A stretch of DNA of 64,000 bases from Diplonema japonicum (lineage: Eukaryota > Euglenozoa > Diplonemea > Diplonemida > Diplonemidae). Shown one piece after another: positions 51,265 to 60,202 of this stretch (position 1 is its first letter; the number at the start of each line of letters is the position of its first letter). The stretch is from assembly GCA_964019335.1 (NCBI GenBank), contig OZ025664.1, positions 62,001 through 126,000 of the forward strand. The letters run 5' to 3'. Below the pieces are notes generated by a model that ran no database searches, was not told the origin of the DNA, and saw only the letters and a list, made by a program, of their open reading frames with translations. Position numbers and translations under genes: made by a program.

Positions 51265-52704
51265 CATGGGAGAGAGAAAAAAAAAAGAAAAAAAAAAACA
51301 GCTTATTGTCGAAAGGGTTCCACGCTCGAGTAAACGAGAAGCACGAATGTAGGAAATAAAGGGAAGGAAAAAAAAAAGTAAATAACGCGAATCGTCGTGG
51401 CAAAAAAAAGAGAAGAAAAAAAAGGGGTAAAGAAGAAAAGAAGAAAGTTGGGGGATTTTTTGAGTCTATAATAAATCCTACACACACGGAAAAAAAGAGA
51501 GAAAAAAAAAAGAAGAAACACAATCGATTGAGGGCTATCTCATGGCAAGCAAACCCCCTCTCCCCCCTACGCATCTATTGTTCTTTTCCCCCTTCCTCTT
51601 TTTCTTCGCCCCCCCGAACTGCAGCCACTGCCCCCCCCCAGTTTTTTATTGTCTTGAATTGTATGTACCCCTTTTTATTTTTATTTTTAGAGGCTGTCCT
51701 CGAGTGGGATTGTCTTTTACTATGAGTTATTTTTATTTTTTTACTTTCTCTCCTTCCCCGTTCCGTCATTGGGCAAAGGCGGGTGGGGGAGGGGGGAGGG
51801 GCGGAGAGAAAAAAAAAAACCTGATCTTTCTATTTCTTTTGTTATGTTTCTTCCCCCTCCCATTCCCTTGTAGTGCTATCTGAGGTGCTTTGGTACGTGT
51901 GCATCTTGCAGTTATTTTTGAGTCGTATTTGTTTACATAAAGAGGACGCACTCTAGAAGCAACAGCACAACACCACTTGGAGTCAATCTGAACAGACGAA
52001 GTAGGAAGGGCATACGATTGCACCCCTTTTTTTTCTTGTTCCACCTTGCCTGGACTATCCTTTGAATGGAAAAAACAAAAAAAAGAAAAGAAAAAAAAAA
52101 CGTAGCGACATTCCCTTTCCCATTTGATAGTCACTACAAATGTATCATACAGTCAGAGGCTGAGAAAAAAAAAGTGAGAGAAAAAAGAAAAAAAAAAAAA
52201 AAACATGCATAAGTTCTGGCTACGTAAAATACAAGCTTAGGAAGAGCTTTTGCTTCTCTTCCTCCCCCCCCCCCCCCCCCACCGCACATGTAATACAAAG
52301 AAGAAAAGAAAAAAGAAGAACCTATACCGACATTATTTAAAGATCCCTTCGCGCTTCTTTTCATGTTTTTTTTTTGTGCCTCATTTTCGCCTATCTTACT
52401 TTTCTTCTTTTTTGCGAGAGAAAGGGGGGGGGGGGATTTTGCGGAAAAGCAAAAAAAAAAGAGAGGATTTTTAAAAAGGATTTTCCAGGTCAGTTGTCTC
52501 TCCCCCCCCCCCCCCCCGCCCTTCCTCCCCGTTTCCACTGTTTTAAGGGACTGGCCCTTGTTTGGTTCAAAAAGAAGCTCTTTGGGTGACCCCATTATAG
52601 CGGAGCTTCCATGTATTGTACTTCTCCTTCATTCTCTTATTATTATCTCGGTTTTGTCTAAATGCAAAGAGAAAAAAAAAGAGAATTATTTCACAGGCCA
52701 CACA
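51265..52704. other. Low-complexity intergenic spacer
   Basis: It has alternating A-rich (51275-51520), pyrimidine-rich (51550-51850) and homopolymer C, G and A/T tracts (52180-52520). Frames here are low-complexity Phe/Lys/Pro strings. It holds the kelch 3' UTR and the acceptor GAATTATTTCACAG for the next gene. No gene is seen. Confidence 0.6.
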
Positions 52705-55248
52705 ATGGAAGTGGGTGGGATGCAATTAGTACCCAGCTGGAAGAGCGGAGTGCTGAAGAAGTTAGGAGGAATGGGCGGGAAGGCGATGCAGTCCAGGTGG
52801 TTTGAACTACGTGGGAATGAGATGGTGTACTACACGGAGCAGCCTAAGGGGACCATCGACCTGGGGCGGCCTGTCACAATCACAGAAGATGACGACAACC
52901 AGACGTGGACTATACACGGGCAGCACCTTGCTCACTCCTACACCCTTAGTGCCCCCGACCCCGCCACACGTGCTGCGTGGCTTAAACAAATAAGAAGGTC
53001 CATGACCGGCCCCCGTCGTGGTGAAACCGAGCAGAGGATCCACACGCTGGAGTGCGAACGCGAGGCCCTTATCGCTACCTCAGAGCAGCTCGGCCACGAG
53101 GTGCACAGCAGAGAGGAGACCATCAAGCAGCTCACCGATACCAACTCCAACCTCTTCCGGTCCACAGAAGACCTTTCCGAAAAGCTAGAAAACGAGAAGC
53201 ACGAACACCGCACCACAAACACCTCGCTGAACGACAAGACAGCTGCAGTGGCCGCCCTGACGAACACCGTTGACGCACAAAAAGCACAAATATCAAAAAT
53301 GCAGGCTGCCCTCCAGACAGCAAAAACAAAAAGCGACACAATGGCCGCTAAGGCTGCCAAGTTCGACGCTTCGTATGCAACACTGCAAGAGCAGCTGGAA
53401 GCGCTCACTAATAGCATGCAGGAAGACAACGACAGGGCAGCAGCGAGACTGAGGACCTCCGAGGCGGAAGCTGCCTCGCAGCTCGAAACAGAGCAAGAGC
53501 GATTTTTTGCGGAGCTGCAAGCAGCAAAGGCACTGGCGGCGACGAAAGATAAGGAAACGATGCGTTTGGTGCAAGAGGTAAAAGACCAGAACACAACCCT
53601 CAGTGCGCTGGAAGGAGAGGTCAGACGGAAAGCTGATCATATCAACACCTTGGAGGCACAACTAGATCACCAGAAGGAATCTGCGAGTAAAGCCATTAAA
53701 TCAATCGAAGAGGAGGCTAGGGCTAAAGCGCGTCAGTCGTGCCTGCAACAGCCACTGGTCCTTGCCGTCAAGGAGGAGGAACCGGTGGGTGCCCTGTACA
53801 GCGTCCTCGCAGAAGAAGGCGTCGCAGTTCTCGGTGCAAATGGTGAGTGCGTGGCACGACTTCCTAGAGACACCGCCGCTGAGGGCACTGCGAAGGGTGG
53901 TGTTTTGAGCATCACTGCACCTTGCACGGGACACATTCGAGAATTCGAAGGTCTCGTGGAGAAGGCAGCGAAGTGGGACCCCCTACCCGCAGCGGACATG
54001 GAGGAGGGCCAATCTGCATCCATTGCTGTGGTTAAGCATGACCACATCGCAGGCTGGGTCGAAGGTCGGGTGCTCAGCCTCAGCGACACAGGGTACACGG
54101 CCTACGTCAACAACAACAGGGTGGCCTCTGTGTTCGGGTTGGCACGGTGTAAGGTGTCCGTACGAAAGACCGAGCTGAGGGAGAGAGCTCCTAAGTGGGC
54201 ACTGTACGATGCACCCGACAGTTCAAGAACTGCCTCGAGTAGTGCGTACGACCACGGGCCTGGTTTCGGGTGCCACCGAGGTAGACTGGACAGCACTTTT
54301 GCTTGGGTAGCTGCTGAGGAGGACACCGAGCCGTGGTATCAGATCGACACTGGCGTTCGGCAGGCTGTGGGAGGTGTCGTGGTGGGTGGCTACTGGGACC
54401 TTTTCGAGGCGTACCTTACGCAGCTGGAAGTACACATCAGCAAAGACAACAACAAGTGGGCAGCACACAGCCTGCACGACGTGGACCTCTCAGAAGGGAA
54501 GGTTGACACCATCAAGTTCGACGAGTACGTTGTTTCGAGGTACATAAGAGTGGTTCCGAAGGTGTGGTACGGCGCAGCGCCTGCTATGAAAATGGGCGTG
54601 TTGGTGGACAACAGCGAGAAGCAGGAGGAGTTTGGTGGTGAGGCTTATGCACACCTGAAGCACAATAAATGGATGCGAGACGCTAAAACGGACTTAGCAC
54701 TGCTGGAGATCGAGGAGCGCCAGAAGGAACTGGTTGCCATGCACGCCGAGCTGGACAAAGGACGCAGCGGGCTTGACGCGGACATGAATGACTTCATGCG
54801 AACAAAGGCAAAACTCGCAGAGGCCAATGCAGATCTGACGCGAAACATATACACGCTGAAGGAGAAAGGCACGATGACCGTACGGCGCACAGTGCTCTTG
54901 GACCCCGAGGAGCTGTTGGAAGGCGTGGAATTAGCTGGGATAGAAGTGGCATCTGCAGTAAGCGGCCCTCTTGAGGTGGACATGAAGATTGTCAGCGTAA
55001 AGGGAACTGACGTGTTCACGGAAAACGAAGTCCGCAGCATCGTAGCTGACGAGGCACGCACCACACCGAACCAACCGGTGCCGCTTATAGTTACTTACGA
55101 GAACGAGACTGCCTTTGTGCAGAACCTCAAGGAGGAGATTAGCCTCCTCAGAGATGAGATAAAGAGGCAACATACATCCATCAACCACCTAGAAGGCAAG
55201 GCAAAGAGGGCCCTCGCTTCACAACACTCCGACGAAGTGGTGTTCTAA
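52705..55248 (+). CDS. PH / coiled-coil / discoidin (F5/8C-like) / PDZ-like scaffold protein
   Basis: The protein has 847 residues and no intron. Residues ~10-100 are a PH domain (SWKSGVLKKLG, RWFELRGNEMVYYTE, and the closing helix AAWLKQIRRS with conserved Trp). Residues ~105-345 form a long coiled coil. After a middle globular part (~350-490), residues ~495-645 contain a discoidin-like domain: DSTFAWVAAEEDTEPWYQID, VVVGGYWDLFEAYLTQLEVHIS and FDEYVVSRYIRVVPKVWYG (W.QID...YV.Q.ev..S...A.YIR). A second coil leads to a PDZ-like domain (~725-790: ELLEGVELAGIEVAS...MKIVSVKGTDVFTENEV) and a final coil. There is no signal peptide, so the discoidin fold is presumably cytosolic. Phosphoinositide binding plus scaffolding is likely (inference). 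The ATG lies 8 nt after the acceptor TTATTTCACAG. Confidence 0.75.
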   Translation: MEVGGMQLVPSWKSGVLKKLGGMGGKAMQSRWFELRGNEMVYYTEQPKGTIDLGRPVTITEDDDNQTWTIHGQHLAHSYTLSAPDPATRAAWLKQIRRSMTGPRRGETEQRIHTLECEREALIATSEQLGHEVHSREETIKQLTDTNSNLFRSTEDLSEKLENEKHEHRTTNTSLNDKTAAVAALTNTVDAQKAQISKMQAALQTAKTKSDTMAAKAAKFDASYATLQEQLEALTNSMQEDNDRAAARLRTSEAEAASQLETEQERFFAELQAAKALAATKDKETMRLVQEVKDQNTTLSALEGEVRRKADHINTLEAQLDHQKESASKAIKSIEEEARAKARQSCLQQPLVLAVKEEEPVGALYSVLAEEGVAVLGANGECVARLPRDTAAEGTAKGGVLSITAPCTGHIREFEGLVEKAAKWDPLPAADMEEGQSASIAVVKHDHIAGWVEGRVLSLSDTGYTAYVNNNRVASVFGLARCKVSVRKTELRERAPKWALYDAPDSSRTASSSAYDHGPGFGCHRGRLDSTFAWVAAEEDTEPWYQIDTGVRQAVGGVVVGGYWDLFEAYLTQLEVHISKDNNKWAAHSLHDVDLSEGKVDTIKFDEYVVSRYIRVVPKVWYGAAPAMKMGVLVDNSEKQEEFGGEAYAHLKHNKWMRDAKTDLALLEIEERQKELVAMHAELDKGRSGLDADMNDFMRTKAKLAEANADLTRNIYTLKEKGTMTVRRTVLLDPEELLEGVELAGIEVASAVSGPLEVDMKIVSVKGTDVFTENEVRSIVADEARTTPNQPVPLIVTYENETAFVQNLKEEISLLRDEIKRQHTSINHLEGKAKRALASQHSDEVVF

Positions 55249-55403
55249 ATGCTTTGCTTGTTTCGCTTGACTGTCATCTTTCCTATCTGTGCCGACCGCG
55301 GTCTGGCCCTTGCATTTCTTTCTGTAGTTACGTTGTTGTATAATGTTTTTCTTTTTCTTCTATTTTCCTTATTTAAGGACGCCCTCCCCCACAGCCCCCT
55401 CGT

Positions 55404-55490
55404 GTGATGAGAAATTCCGTTTAATAGTCTTCTTTCCAATGAAAATCATTTCCTGATTCCAACAACAGATAGCTGACAGTTTCATTCTGA
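55404..55490 (+). ncRNA. Block A1, candidate box C/D snoRNA
   Basis: This 87-nt block starts GTGATGA (box C) and ends TTCTGA (box D), with an internal CTGA (D') preceded by AAAATCATTTC and an AGCTGACAG segment that may hold C'. Flanks here differ from the other copies immediately outside the two boxes (CGT before, AGACG after; these 3 nt can pair), which defines the block exactly. The guide targets (sequence before each D box) were not matched to rRNA. Confidence 0.5.
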
Positions 55491-55533
55491 AGACGTTTTC
55501 TTTTGCATCCCTGGTATTTCCATCTTTGATTCT

Positions 55534-55631
55534 CTGATTAAAACACTTTACTTGACATTACTACCTGTCTTAGGTGAGGGGAGGCGAAGCCCCCCTTCTC
55601 CCTGTGCTGATCACTTACCCGCGCTTATGAG
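55534..55631 (+). ncRNA. Block B1, structured RNA-like repeat
   Basis: This ~98-nt block is conserved from CTGATTAAAACAC to CGCGCTTATGAG. It contains a strong hairpin, GAGGGGAGGC-GAA-GCCCCCCTTC, with one mismatch. The class is unknown: possibly an H/ACA-like single-hairpin RNA (euglenozoan type) or another small RNA. It also contains ACTTACC, the core of U1 pairing to 5' splice sites, but not at its 5' end. Confidence 0.35.
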
Positions 55632-55690
55632 AAGCCGTCTTGTGGGCAGGAACCGCTCATGCATGCACAATGTGGATGATGTCGTGTCCA

Positions 55691-55777
55691 GTGATGAAAA
55701 ATTCCGTTTAATAGTCTTCTTTCCAATGAAAATCATTTCCTGATTCCAACAACAGATAGCTGACAGTTTCATTCTGA
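55691..55777 (+). ncRNA. Block A2, candidate box C/D snoRNA
   Basis: This 87-nt copy differs from A1 at a G-to-A change right after GTGATGA. A possible terminal stem is TGTC (before) with GACA (after). It is followed by a conserved ~90-bp linker shared with the A4 locus. Confidence 0.5.
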
Positions 55778-55869
55778 AGACAGACAAAGCCGCACCTTCC
55801 ATCCCCCGATTGCCGTCTTTCCAAAAACCCAAGTTCCACGTTGTGCTTTCCCGCCCTTTCACGTGTTCT

Positions 55870-55967
55870 CTGATTAAAACACTTTACTTGACATTACTAC
55901 CTGTCTTAGGTGAGGGGAGGCGAAGCCCCCCTTCTCCCTGTGCCGATCACTTACCCGCGCTTATGAG
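55870..55967 (+). ncRNA. Block B2, structured RNA-like repeat
   Basis: It is nearly identical to B1 including the GGGGAGGC-GAA-GCCCCCC hairpin (one change in TGTGC(T/C)GATC). Confidence 0.35.
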
Positions 55968-55998
55968 AAGCAGCCTTGCGAGCAGGAACCGCTCCGAA

Positions 55999-56075
55999 GT
56001 GATGACATTGAATACACCGCAACGGTCTGAGTCCTGTCACGAGGATTAGAAACGTATTGACGTCTGGGAGGCCTC
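55999..56075 (+). ncRNA. Block C1, second candidate box C/D RNA
   Basis: It starts GTGATGA and has CTGA 38 nt on, preceded by ACACCGCAACGGT; beyond it GAGGATTAGAAACG and TTGACGTCTGGG are conserved in C2. The 3' limit and the true D box are not certain. Confidence 0.35.
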
Positions 56076-56134
56076 TTTTGGTCTCTTGGGCAGCTGATCG
56101 GAATAATTTTCTTTTTGCTTTTTTTTTCTTGCCA

Positions 56135-56233
56135 CTGATTAAAACACTTTACTTGACATTACTACCTGTCTTAGGTGAAGGGGTCAACAAGGCCTCCTTC
56201 TCCCAATGCCGATCACTTACCCGCGCTTATGAG
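56135..56233 (+). ncRNA. Block B3, variant hairpin
   Basis: It has the same borders as B1/B2, but the hairpin region is replaced by GAAGGGGTCAACAAGGCC-TCCTTC, which still pairs (GAAGG with CCTTC). Keeping pairing while the bases change suggests selection on structure. Confidence 0.35.
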
Positions 56234-56270
56234 GCACTCTCTATGTCGGGGGGGGGGGGGCACGTGTCCA

Positions 56271-56357
56271 GTGATGAGAAATTCCGTTTAATAGTCTTCT
56301 TTCCAATGAAAATCATTTCCTGATTCCAACAACAGATAGCTGACAGTTTCATTCTGA
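56271..56357 (+). ncRNA. Block A3, candidate box C/D snoRNA
   Basis: This 87-nt copy has identity ending exactly after the terminal CTGA (GAACCG follows instead of AGAC). Confidence 0.5.
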
Positions 56358-56468
56358 GAACCGATTTATGGGAAAAGGGAAAGCAAAGAATGAAAGAAGA
56401 ATTTTGACAATCAGCACCAAAACCCGCTTCAGGTCTTTGTCGAAAAACAAAAAAGAGAAGGGAAAAAG

Positions 56469-56527
<59 letters not shown>

Positions 56528-57246
56528 ACACAAGAAACCATGCTCCAGTTTGCTGTTGTCCTTCCTCACTGCTTGCGATGAGCAAGTGGAGGCGGGGAGT
56601 GGGTCGTGCTCTGGGGGGAAAGTACCCTGCCTCCGACTCGTGCCGTTTTCGACGCTGCAAGGAAGAGGATGTGAAGGCCTGGCCCGCGCCGAAGGGACGA
56701 GCTGCAGCGACGGGGACTCGCGCACTCACTGAGACAGGTGCTGCGAGACATCCTCTTCTGCTCCCACTCTCTGTCCCTCCGCTGCTCCGATCGCATGCAA
56801 GCCGTGAAGGTCGCCTGAAAACTCGTATCGAAAAGCGTCGTGTGCGAGGCAGGTTCTGTGGTGCCCAATGCGAGGCGGCAGGTATTCGAACTGGTGCAGT
56901 CGTGCCCATTCAGGTGGAGGCCTGGAGAGGTTGTGGTGGTCACGGCGGTGGCATGAACGGGTGGAAGGTCAAGTCTGTGCGGCGAAGGACACCCTGTGAG
57001 GTACTAGATCCCCGCTTTGCGTTGTCCACACCAGACACAAGGCCCTTCCTCCTCTTTAACACATATTAAATTACAAACATCGGAAGCTTTTTTCCAAACG
57101 CCGATGTTGTGTACCCACCCGGTTGCGGCGCAATCTTATCTAATCTGGACGAAAACTTGGGAGTCTCACCATCTCGTTTACTCTTCTTTTTCTTATTGAT
57201 ATTTATTCTTTTTCTGCAGTTCTGTCGAGAATGCTTGCTGTGTCCA

Positions 57247-57333
57247 GTGATGAGAAATTCCGTTTAATAGTCTTCTTTCCAATGAAAATCATTTCCTGAT
57301 TCCAACAACAGATAGCTGACAGTTTCATTCTGA
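57247..57333 (+). ncRNA. Block A4, candidate box C/D snoRNA
   Basis: This 87-nt copy is first in the duplicated cluster; it lies exactly 1,556 bp from A2 and is flanked by the same TGTC/GACA pair. Confidence 0.5.
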
Positions 57334-57425
57334 AGACAGACAAAGCCGCACCTTCCATCCCCCGATTGCCGTCTTTCCAAAAACCCAAGTTCCACGTTGT
57401 GCTTTCCCGCCCTTTCACGTGTTCT

Positions 57426-57523
57426 CTGATTAAAACACTTTACTTGACATTACTACCTGTCTTAGGTGAGGGGAGGCGAAGCCCCCCTTCTCCCTGTGCT
57501 GATCACTTACCCGCGCTTATGAG
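57426..57523 (+). ncRNA. Block B4, structured RNA-like repeat
   Basis: This copy of B2 is 1,556 bp downstream with the same hairpin. Confidence 0.35.
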
Positions 57524-57554
57524 AAGCAGCCTTGCGGGCAGGAACCGCTCCGAA

Positions 57555-57631
57555 GTGATGACATTGAATACACCGCAACGGTCTGAGTCCTGTCACGAGG
57601 ATTAGAAACGTATTGACGTCTGGGAGGCCTC
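57555..57631 (+). ncRNA. Block C2, second candidate box C/D RNA
   Basis: This copy of C1 is 1,556 bp downstream, with GTGATGA and CTGA at the same spacing. Confidence 0.35.
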
Positions 57632-57709
57632 TTTTGGTCTCTTGGGCAGCTGATTGGAATCATATTTTTGTTTCTGTTTTTTGCTTTCTTTGCTTTTTTT
57701 TTCTTGCCA

Positions 57710-57808
57710 CTGATTAAAACACTTTACTTGACATTACTACCTGTCTTAGGTGAAGGGGTCAACAAGGCCTCCTTCTCCCAATGCCGATCACTTACCCGCG
57801 CTTATGAG
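57710..57808 (+). ncRNA. Block B5, variant hairpin
   Basis: It has the same variant hairpin as B3. It lies 1,575 bp from B3 because the T-rich linker before it is longer. Confidence 0.35.
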
Positions 57809-57843
57809 GCACTCTCTATGTCGGGGGGGGTGCCACGTGTCCA

Positions 57844-57931
57844 GTGATGAGAAATTCCGTTTAATAGTCTTCTTTCCAATGAAAATCATTTTCGTGATTC
57901 CAACAACAGATAGCTGACAGTTTCATTCTGA
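57844..57931 (+). ncRNA. Block A5, candidate box C/D snoRNA with altered D'
   Basis: This 88-nt copy ends in CTGAGAAC like A3. The internal D' box CTGA is changed (CATTTTCGTGATT in place of CATTTCCTGATT), while boxes C and D are intact, so the D'-guided function may be lost. Confidence 0.45.
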
Positions 57932-58028
57932 GAACATTCTTAATAATCCGATTTGCTTTGTGATAGTTCACTCTGCCACTTTGCTGAATAGCCACAGCCA
58001 ACAGGCATCACGATGACATGAACATGGA

Positions 58029-60119
58029 ATGAACGTTTCAGCAGCGAATGTGAAGCAACAGCCTGCAAACCCTTCAAATGTGAAGCAGGCACCTGCATCC
58101 CCGCATTCACTTTCCGAGCGCTCTGCAGTTGACATCAGCGGTCCTGTGGTGTCGCTTCCACGCAGCCTAGGGGCGTCAAAAAAGAGCTTGGGATCCAAAA
58201 ATATTAAGAGTTCGGCAGCTGCTGGTATTACACCTGCGTCAAGCCCCTCGCACGCGAGCAAGGTAAGTGCGGTGAGCAAGACAGCACCCATTAAGGCTGC
58301 TGTGGGTGTGAAGAGTTTGCCCCGACCGGGTGTGAAGAGCATGCCTATCAAGGGGGTCACATCCCCTTCTTTGTTACAAACGTCAGAACACCAGCTCAAA
58401 CGAGATGCCATCAAACTCATGGCTGTGCAGCAAGGTCGGCGGATGAGCGCCCACCGCCAGAGCAGCAACTCCACCACATCACGTACGGACCCTGTGCCAC
58501 GGTACCTCTCGATGTCAGGTCCGTCGCCCTTGGCTCTGCCCACATCACAGGGCAGCGTGCCTGCACCCTCTCCCTCCTACGAGGTAGCGAAGGACACGGT
58601 CCGCAAGGTGCGCGAGGCCATCGTATCCAAACACGGCACTCTGGCTGCATGGAGCAGTGACCTCAACATCGATGTACGGTCCAATGACCACGTTCTTCCC
58701 AAGCAAACTTTCCGTAATTCCCTCATCGGCCTTGGGGTTGGCGATGCTGTGGCCGACGGCATGGTGCGTGCAGTGGCCATCGATGAGAAGGATGTTTCGG
58801 TGTCGAAGTTCTTCAAGATAGCCACAGAAGGCTTCCATGAATCGGTGGTGAAGGTAAAACACGTGACAGTACAGGCCTGCAGTGGTGTGCGGGCCATAGT
58901 TGCTATATCGCCGAGCGACGGCGAAGAGAAAACCCTCATGGCTACTGCATCCCGTCTAGGTGTACGGAACCCTTATAGCGTGCAAGTGGTCAACGGCAGT
59001 GGCGGCAGGGTGTCCCTCACTTACCACACTGTGACGGACGGCGAGGTTTACTTCTTTAAAAACGTCAAGCAGGATACTGAAGCCGTAGAGGCCAGCACAT
59101 CGACTGCAACGCTCCCCGCACCGAAAGAAACACTGTACGCGGACTGCGCGACGAGCACAGCATCTCTGAAGCCACAGCTGTTTGAGACAGGCGCGGCATC
59201 ACCCCCTCAGAAGCGCCAGGTGCAAACTCCAGTGGAGCAGACGAAAGTAGATCTCGCGCAAGTGCACACACAAACCGATGTGCCAAGCAGCGACAAGCAG
59301 ACAGTCGCAGCAAGCGACGAGGAGCGCGGCGTGCATCTTGGGTACGATTCGTCTTCGAACAGCACGGAGCCAACTATACAAGTTGCGAGGCCACCACTGA
59401 CTAAAAAGAGTCTGCTCACAAGTCAGGTGCCAACTTACAAAGAAGAGAGGCTTATTCGTGCAGAGAGAGAGGTGAGCAATGTGCCCCCCACTCCCGCCAT
59501 GACAAAACCGAGGTTTGCAATGCCGACAAGAGAGGAACCAGTGATGCTACCACAGCCGATGCCCATGCTTCGTACTCCGCGTGCAGGTGACTTGTCGCTG
59601 CCTTTCGATCATGTGGTGCACCAATCTACGTCCCCCGGTGTTTCGGACCACTTCGGTGCTGCCTTCGGCGAGCAGCTGCGTTCAGAGAGGCTTCGTAGAG
59701 GGCTTCCTTTTGAGGAGTCTAATAGTTTGTTTTCGGGTAGGTTACTAGCCCCAGCTGCCCCAGCAATCGCTACACCAGCACCTCACGTGGCGTGGTCACC
59801 TCAAAGGGTTGTCCCTTATGCTTCAAAGGCGCCGCTCATCACTGCATCGTACCAAACGTACGAGATACGCGTTACACGTGTGAACCTCTCTTTACCTGTA
59901 GGCATCCATGTCGTGGGTGTGGTCGTTGAAGGCGTCGCCAGTCGCAGCCCTGCTGAGCTGGCGGGCATCAAGCCTGGTATGATGCTGCATGCCATCGATG
60001 GCCATCCCGTTGCCTCCTATGACTCAATCCAGGTATGTGACAGGCGAAAGGGTCGAATAAAACAGGAACGTCTCAAAGCAGCCTCCGCTAGCATCATCTT
60101 CTTGATTTCAGTCCCGTAG
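58029..60119 (+). CDS. PDZ-domain protein with helical (EF-hand-like) region
   Basis: Exons 58029-60032 and 60066-60119 give 685 residues; the 33-nt intron (GTATG...AACAG) is a multiple of three without stop, so reading through would also be open. The N-terminal ~190 residues are Ser/Pro/Lys-rich and disordered. Residues ~195-275 form helices with the alternation of an EF-hand pair lacking clear Ca2+ ligands. A beta-rich segment (~280-345) follows, then a long disordered Thr/Pro/Gln region, and a C-terminal PDZ domain (VGIHVVGVVVEGVASRSPAELAGIKPGMMLHAIDG) whose last strand comes from exon 2. Splicing gives IQERLKAASASIIFLISVP, a normal PDZ end, which favours removal of the intron. Upstream micro-ORFs (ATG ACA TGA; ATG AAC ATG GAA TGA) precede the start, the second overlapping it by ATGA. 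Confidence 0.75.
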   Translation: MNVSAANVKQQPANPSNVKQAPASPHSLSERSAVDISGPVVSLPRSLGASKKSLGSKNIKSSAAAGITPASSPSHASKVSAVSKTAPIKAAVGVKSLPRPGVKSMPIKGVTSPSLLQTSEHQLKRDAIKLMAVQQGRRMSAHRQSSNSTTSRTDPVPRYLSMSGPSPLALPTSQGSVPAPSPSYEVAKDTVRKVREAIVSKHGTLAAWSSDLNIDVRSNDHVLPKQTFRNSLIGLGVGDAVADGMVRAVAIDEKDVSVSKFFKIATEGFHESVVKVKHVTVQACSGVRAIVAISPSDGEEKTLMATASRLGVRNPYSVQVVNGSGGRVSLTYHTVTDGEVYFFKNVKQDTEAVEASTSTATLPAPKETLYADCATSTASLKPQLFETGAASPPQKRQVQTPVEQTKVDLAQVHTQTDVPSSDKQTVAASDEERGVHLGYDSSSNSTEPTIQVARPPLTKKSLLTSQVPTYKEERLIRAEREVSNVPPTPAMTKPRFAMPTREEPVMLPQPMPMLRTPRAGDLSLPFDHVVHQSTSPGVSDHFGAAFGEQLRSERLRRGLPFEESNSLFSGRLLAPAAPAIATPAPHVAWSPQRVVPYASKAPLITASYQTYEIRVTRVNLSLPVGIHVVGVVVEGVASRSPAELAGIKPGMMLHAIDGHPVASYDSIQVCDRRKGRIKQERLKAASASIIFLISVP

Positions 60120-60202
60120 TCTGTAGTTTTAGTAATAGACTTTGTATTATGTATCCACTTTAGTAGCGTACAGACGTGCCCAACCTCACGCAGGTCTGCA
60201 AA

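Larger units (their letters stand above)
55249..58028. other. Small-RNA-like repeat island between coding genes
   Basis: No protein gene is supported. It carries the short conserved blocks A, B and C listed separately, a poly-A run of ~58 nt at 56469-56526, and between 56527 and 57235 a G/C-rich unique stretch whose open frames on both strands lack domains. The pyrimidine-rich right end provides acceptors (CACAG, CAACAG) for the PDZ gene. Confidence 0.6.

Noticed and set aside
55404-55490. Spliced-leader RNA gene
   Set aside because: Block A contains CCAAC...AGCTGACAGTTTC, which recalls the diplonemid leader as I remember it, but there is no GT donor after it and no Sm-like U-tract organisation; the GTGATGA/CTGA borders explain the block better.
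56368-57069. 233-codon plus-strand gene and antisense 186-codon frame
   Set aside because: Both contain the poly-A-derived homopolymer and Arg-rich composition without domains, and neither has an acceptor.
55404-57931. CRISPR array
   Set aside because: The repeats are long (87-99 nt), of three kinds, irregularly spaced, and the DNA is eukaryotic.
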